Source of the DNA: Bugula neritina | Taxonomy: Eukaryota; Bryozoa; Gymnolaemata; Cheilostomatida; Bugulidae | Direction: 5' to 3' | Assembly: GCA_964035545.1 (NCBI GenBank) | Contig: OZ037767.1 | Span: 4,897,680 to 4,961,679 of the forward strand | Length of the DNA stretch: 64,000 nt | Shown here: positions 48,901 to 64,000 of the stretch, in pieces | Numbering within the stretch: position 1 is the stretch's first letter | How the letters are laid out: each line of letters opens with the position of its first letter | Position numbers and translations under genes: made by a program | The notes under the pieces: generated by a model | Database searches by the model: none | Told to the model about the DNA's origin: nothing | Seen by the model: the letters and a program-made list of their open reading frames with translations, nothing else

Positions 48901-51555
48901 AATTATCTTTCTCCCTTTTCTTATAGCTTTTTGAAGGTTAAAAGACCATTTTTAACATTGATTATATACATGTGCATAGAGATGTAGTTGAATGGCGATC
49001 ATAAAATCAGTTTTGTGTCACATAATTGTAAGTTTCCCACTTGTCAGCTAACATCCATTCTTCTATAAAAAGAAAATAGGTTTATGTTTGTTTGTTAAAA
49101 TACTTAGAATAATGTAAACTAAACTAATATTTCTAAACTTTTGTAGCTCTTCGTCGAATGCCCAGTATAGAAGGAGAGACAAACTGCAATCTTCTATTAC
49201 TCTAGTCAGCATATCTGCATTCTTTGTGATTTGTATGTTACCAGATGTAAGTATATATGTGTGTCGCCAGGTGTAAGTATATATGTATGTTACCAGATGT
49301 AAGTATATATGTATGTTACCAGATGTAAGTATATATGTGTGTATAATACCAGATGTAAGTGTATATGTATATTACTAAATGTAAGTATATATATGTATCT
49401 TACAAGATGTAAGCCAAATTGTACATATGTATGTGTATTTGTACATATGTATGTATATTTGTGTAGCAGTAGATATACATATACTGGCATGTGTGTTTTC
49501 AAATAAGGAAGCTAACAAATCTATATCCAATACAAAATGTCAATAATCAATATTAGTTAGCAATAAAGAGAAAATACATTGACCTTCCATTATTCTGCAC
49601 CAATCTTTATTTTATTACCTGAATTGTATTAAAGCCATTCTATAATGACATTTAACTTACTCCCATATCGCCTTGTAGATCATATACTATGGACAGGAGC
49701 ACTTTGGCAACCCGGCACCATTATGGAAAGACTATAAACAAGCGTATGAAAGAATTAGATTTGAAACGGCTGTACGATTACTGTTAGCTATAAATTATGC
49801 AGCCAACTTCTTCTTCTATGTCATGCTAAATGGTATGTACGTCGTGTGCCAGGTGTGTGTGTGCATGTGTACAGCGTAAGGTGTAGTGTTTTCATGGTAA
49901 GATTGGACTATGGAGTTATTCTTTTAATGAGGGAGATAACTCCAAAGTCTGAACATACAAATATCGTATGGGACACAGATGAAAATATAACTTCAAAGCA
50001 ATACATGGTTTTAACCAAACATTTTGTCAAAGGTTTTCAATAAAAAAATTATAAACTGTCCAAAAATAGTTAACTCGCTCGATATTTATAGATTTTTTTA
50101 TTATCAATAACTTTAGCTCAAAATTTATTTTCCACCTAATCAAATTTACAACAATGATTATATATAAACTTATTAGTGTTTCAAGAACATTTTTAATGTA
50201 AGATATCTGTTTATCAATTGCTCTGATATATTATATTATCTAAATGGTGACTTTCTTTACTCGCTAAGTAATGTTTGTAACTCTTTACAGCTCGTCTCAG
50301 AAAGAGGCTTCTGCTGCTTCTACAATGCAAAAGAATCTCAAGAAGAGGCTCTCAACACTATAACACACAGCAGTCTTCTTTCTCAGGTCCTAAGTCTATA
50401 TACAACAACAACATCATTATCTTTCCTGCACGTCAGCAGTATAACTTAAAAGTATAACCGATGTGGGTTAGAAAACAAGACTACCTACAATATAGTATAT
50501 AGTCATGCGCCTTCTAGTATTAACATGGATTCTCATTTATAACTATGCTGTTATTTAGGAGTCGGACTGACGGAGAGGAATCCTACAAGCATATCTCGAG
50601 TTAGGAATGGAAATGGTCCTTATTGCGGCAAAACCTCACAGGTTAGCTATAGAAATTAAATTAAAAATACTGCTGAATTTTAAAAATGTGAACTTGTTAT
50701 TAAAACTAATATAAAACTTGTGTAAGTATGAGATTAAAATAAGAACTAGACTGGAAATGCATACATCATTTAAGTTTATACTGATGCTCTTTTGCTCTGC
50801 TAAATTCTGAAAGAATTAAATCTCTGACTGCCGTGACTACATTAGTATTGCCATAATCTATGTTTTGTAGGCTAAGTTAAACAAAAATAAGCCAGTATAC
50901 TGCAACAATTGTACCGAGTTACATTTCATTATATCAATGCAACATGGTATAATTATCTATTTCTGTTCCATTCAAGAAAGTTAAATCACATCAATAAAAT
51001 ATCATATTATATTGTGTGTGTACATGTGGTTACATTATTATATATAATAATATAACCAAAAGTGTGTTTGCATTTTCCTACTTTTAATGACTAAATATTA
51101 AGTAAGTAGTGTTAAATATATGGCAAAGACTTGACTATAAGAGATAGTCAACATCTTTACAATTTTACAACTAGTATTATTATTCTCTCATAACTTTCTG
51201 TTAGGAGATGAGAAGCAGATTATCAAGGCAGAGATTGTCATCCTCCACAGTGAACAGACAATTCTCAGCCGATGTGACTGACGGGAATACCAACGGAAAT
51301 CTCCTTGACTCTGAGGAAACGAAACCTGATGAAATCAGCAACTCGAAGCACTTATTAGAAGGCAGTTCACAAAACTCAGCAGAATGTCTACAACTTATAA
51401 ACAAAGAGGAGAACAATAACCTCATATGTCAGAATAAATCTTCATCCTGGCAGCAGATTGCTGACTCTGATAGTGACATAGAAATCAACGCAACAACCCA
51501 CACTATGAATGACTTGAACCAAGATGACAGGAGCTCTCTTGATTCCATCAATTAA
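42958..51555 (+). CDS. Rhodopsin-like G-protein-coupled receptor (peptide-receptor-like, atypical)
   Basis: Exons 42958-43239, 45716-45909, 47843-47968, 48404-48577, 49147-49246, 49679-49832, 50291-50386, 50559-50641 and 51205-51555 join in phase to 519 residues. An in-frame TAA directly precedes the ATG, fixing the start. The N terminus has three N-glycosylation sequons (N7, N20, N43) and no signal peptide. TM1 is about 47-70 (GICSNTLNIVIL), TM2 81-105 (LAVADLL), TM3 134-158, TM4 176-195, TM5 226-250, TM6 275-295 (CMLP 288-291) and TM7 323-342 (NYAANFFFY 331-339, in place of NPxxY). The DRY site reads LRF (158-160), and there is no cysteine at the top of TM3 or in the second extracellular loop. 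The pattern is closest to divergent FMRFamide/myosuppressin-type peptide receptors. The long Ser/Asn-rich tail (residues about 345-519) is probably a regulatory C terminus. Ligand unknown. Confidence 0.9.
43240..45715 (+). other. First intron of the GPCR gene
   Basis: About 2.5 kb of AT-rich sequence. Near 45440-45600 is a stretch related to the inverted-repeat element at 21261 (GAGCAGCACCAAGTTGG) with internal GTTTGGAGTTTA / TAAACTC inverted motifs. No exon is seen. Confidence 0.5.
46585..47353. mobile_element. 769-bp piggyBac-like MITE with TTAA target duplication
   Basis: The left end AGGATTGCTCTATCTT and right end AAGATAGAGCAATCCT are perfect 16-base inverted repeats, with weaker similarity for another 10 bases inward. 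Each end is flanked directly by TTAA (46581-46584 and 47354-47357), the signature target duplication of the piggyBac superfamily. No transposase frame is present. It lies in the second intron of the GPCR gene. Confidence 0.85.
48050..48410 (+). repeat. Acceptor-anchored minisatellite, about 16-20-bp unit, about 20 copies
   Basis: Degenerate copies of GATATTGTATAGGTAC fill the last 350 bases of the intron. The final copy, GATGTTGTTTAG|GTACGAC, is the real acceptor plus the first seven exon bases of GPCR exon 4. Most units contain a TAG|GTAC that looks like the authentic 3' splice site. Confidence 0.85.
49232..49415 (+). repeat. Donor-anchored minisatellite, 26-bp unit, seven copies
   Basis: The exon ends TGTATGTTACCAGAT|GTAAGTATATA, and this 26-base string, 15 exon bases plus 11 intron bases, recurs about seven times with few changes, giving seven consensus GTAAGT donors. 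The exonic part encodes the end of TM6 (ICMLPD), so the array carries copies of coding sequence. It grades into TGTATGTGTATTTGTACATA-type repeats up to about 49500. Confidence 0.9.
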
Positions 51556-54119
51556 TGTACATGAATTCACACAATGTGTGCATAGTTTTATAAATACCTG
51601 GTGAATGAATATACAGGTATTGGCTTTAAGCTAATAGTCAGTAGCGGCTTGATAGTGTATAAATGTTTACATTGTTGGGCATTAAAATAAGTTAGTAAAC
51701 TTTTTGACAGTTTTATAAATGCAGTGTATATTTATAGTCCTAAATTTTTATTTTTATATTATGATATTTTCAAACATCAGATAGCATAATCAATTTGAAA
51801 CCCAGTCCAAAAATTTGAGCTGTCATGTAATGTAATGTAATTAGTTTATATAACCATTGTATATATTATGATTTAGATGCAGTATTAGTAGACCTACTGT
51901 GTTTAAGTGATTTATTTGTTTTTAATCAAAATATTAAATCTTTTTTATCATGACAATCTAAAAGTTGTACATTTGTTGTACCTATGTAGTGTGTGAACAT
52001 TTTTGATTAAAATAATACAAAAAACTTTGTCAAAATTACCTAGATTCTATTTTTAAGTCTAAAATCTGTTCACATTAGCAGTTGTTTGTGAAAACAAGCT
52101 ATATAGCTAAAATTGAATCACAGCAACCACACATTAGTCAAACTCATCATCTCTTTTCATTTGAGTTGATTTTTACCTTAATAATCTGTCCTGACTTTAG
52201 CTAGATTGAAATCAAATTTCTCACAAGCCAATACAAAGCTTCTATAAACAGTTGAATAGCAATTTTTGAATGCTAGATTTTAAAAAAATGTGCAGCACAA
52301 TCTGGAATGAATACACTCTATTTCACAACCAACAACCATTTTGCCGATGAACAGGCATATGATTCTTATATCAATACTGAAACAGGAGTAAAATGGCTTC
52401 TCTTCTTTGAATCAGAGTGCTTCCTAAGTTGTTCCAAGTTCTTTGGTACTGGAGACAAACTAAAAGGAGTCCAGAGACGTTATCTGTGAAAGTATACTGT
52501 TAGAGATAAAAAAGCATTTCTACAGCTTTTCTCACCAAAGATGAGTATAAATTATAAAATATTTTAGGAAAACTTGTATAACCTAAATTATCAAATCTAT
52601 ATATTTGTAATGGAATCACACAGAAAATACATTTTGCTGCTTAAGTTTGTTTAAAGGTAAAAAGCAGCTGCTGTTTGTGGGTTAGGTTACTAAAATGCAA
52701 GAAGTTTTGCCATAAATGCTTATTCTGAATTTTCACATTTTATGCCAAATTTCAGTAAGCATAGTCAGGAATGCATTCAACTATTAAAACAGCTGTTTTA
52801 TCATTTATATAAACATATGACCATATTATACCGTCAGTTATACCAAACTTCTAAGTGTTTATACTCTATTAGTAATAATATTAGTATGAAAACCTCGCAG
52901 TTAAAATCCACTGTTCATTTGCTCTATGGGTCTATCATTATTAGTCATTATCATTTTATATATCAGTCTGTATTAATATTGATCTCTATCACTGAGATGG
53001 TAACTGTAATATTTATGGTATTGTATTACCATTTTAGCATTATGCCTATTGTGCTTACTGTAGAGTAGATTGTCTCTATCTCATGCAGATAATCTACAAT
53101 CAGGATTTGTCTCCCTTTGTTACTAATCTAATAATCTTGAGTGTAATCTGTCAGCCATTATTAGCATTATCTGGGAGAGAATATCTCAACAACAATGAAT
53201 AGATAATTCATTTAAAATAACAATGATAAGTGGTATAAAAACACCGCAAAATAAATAGCACAAATTGTCACAAATAACAATTAACAAATCCAATAATAGT
53301 TGGTGTAAAAACATCAGATAAAAACACAAACTAACATGAGCCCTGCTTTGTTATAAAATTTGCTTTTCTCCTGTTGTGTGAATTATTTCTGCCACTACAG
53401 TGATCAAGTACCGTGTAGTAATGTTGTTACGTGTGTTTGCTGTATATATAAACTATAGCTGCTCCCATACTGTTCTCTACTTCTTAATTTAGTTCAAAGA
53501 CCCTAGCTGATATCCTGCAGCGGCATTTTCTCCACTTCATTAAACTTGAAGAATGCTGCAATTTGGTAGTTTATCTGGCAGTCTTGTGCTAATAGTTTTG
53601 ATTGAGATTTCACATGAAAGAAGCCCATTACTGTTAGGAGTTACCCACCCTTAAGACAGTAATCGCACTTGCAAAGTTTTTGCCTCTCACACTATATTTG
53701 ATCTTTCATTTTGATCTTTAGGAATATTTTCAAGGTCATTAGCTAATAAATTTTACGAAGTAATTTCTAACTTTGAATCTAAAATTACACTAAAATTAAA
53801 ACGATTTTTTATTAACCATATAAAAAACACAAACTTTTTTATTTCACATTCTGTTGCATTTTATGAATTAATGGCTGATATTGAAAACTTTAAATTTTGA
53901 GATTTGACATGAGCTGCAGCACTGAATATTTATGCAAGTAGTTTATTATTTCTCAATTCTAATACTTCACCAGGAATTGTATTTTATTCAGTCTATACAC
54001 GACAAATAGTTGGCACAGATGCCCTAGCTCTCGTATGCGATGAGCCGTGTCAAGGTTATATTTAAGTATTTGGTTGACTGAACAATCTTTAGTATGCAAA
54101 ATACTTGACGGCCAAAGAG
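51556..54119. other. GPCR 3'UTR and intergenic region before the ABC transporter
   Basis: AT-rich with no in-phase exon. An open frame at 52307-52489 has a balanced composition but no splice partners, start context or recognised similarity. Nothing else was seen. Confidence 0.5.
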
Positions 54120-63955
<9,836 letters not shown>

Positions 63956-64000
63956 GTAACTATCTGTTACACGCAGCTACTCCATTCTGAATTTAACCAA
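63956..64000 (+). other. Start of ABCC intron 19, cut by window edge
   Basis: Forty-five bases of intron after the donor GTAACT. The remaining exons (TMD2, NBD2) are outside the window. Confidence 0.8.

Noticed and set aside
52307-52489. 60-codon open frame with ordinary amino-acid composition between the GPCR and ABCC genes
   Set aside because: No splice partners, no recognisable motif, and random open frames of this length are common here.

Overview
This is a window from an animal nuclear genome. It is AT-rich, its genes are split into many short GT-AG exons, introns fill most of the sequence, and it carries tRNA-derived SINEs, MITE-like elements and many minisatellites. There is no operon structure and there are no bacterial features. 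The gene families (a peptide-receptor-like GPCR with eight introns, an MRP-type ABC transporter, a large coiled-coil protein) fit an invertebrate metazoan. I lean towards a bilaterian such as a lophotrochozoan, but the sequence alone does not settle the phylum.

Layout. (1) 1337-34780, plus strand: the last 38 traceable exons (about 1,759 codons) of a very large coiled-coil, Ser/Pro-rich protein that I cannot name; its 5' end lies before the window. (2) 37160-38426, minus strand: a complete five-exon gene for a 187-residue protein with a C-terminal membrane anchor, also not recognised. The gene is full of inverted repeats of its own coding sequence. (3) 42958-51555, plus strand: a complete nine-exon rhodopsin-like GPCR of 519 residues that lacks the DRY motif and the usual extracellular disulfide cysteines. 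(4) 54120-63955, plus strand: the first 19 exons (933 residues) of an ABCC/MRP1-type transporter: TMD0, TMD1, NBD1 and part of the linker. It runs off the right edge. All exon chains were joined by hand with reading phase checked at every junction.

Between and inside the genes are tRNA-like SINEs (6557, 15861, 41261; a second family at 10915 and 36564), a 790-bp element with 49-bp perfect terminal inverted repeats (41374-42163), a 769-bp TTAA-flanked piggyBac-like MITE (46585-47353), a 447-bp TTA-flanked MITE (28242-28688), two smaller inverted-repeat elements (21261-21397 and 38655-38760) and several simple repeats.

The most unusual pattern is that many of the minisatellites sit exactly on splice junctions. 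The repeat unit is a copy of the exon-intron boundary, including exon bases, so a true donor or acceptor is one end of an array of near-identical decoys (14922-15105, 26390-27100, 48050-48410, 49232-49415, 57826-58376; two-copy or weaker cases at 31425, 57130 and 60671). The second notable structure is the minus-strand gene, whose 3'UTR carries a patchy inverted copy of its own spliced coding sequence, including a match across an exon-exon junction. Its third exon also contains a 30-bp inverted repeat.
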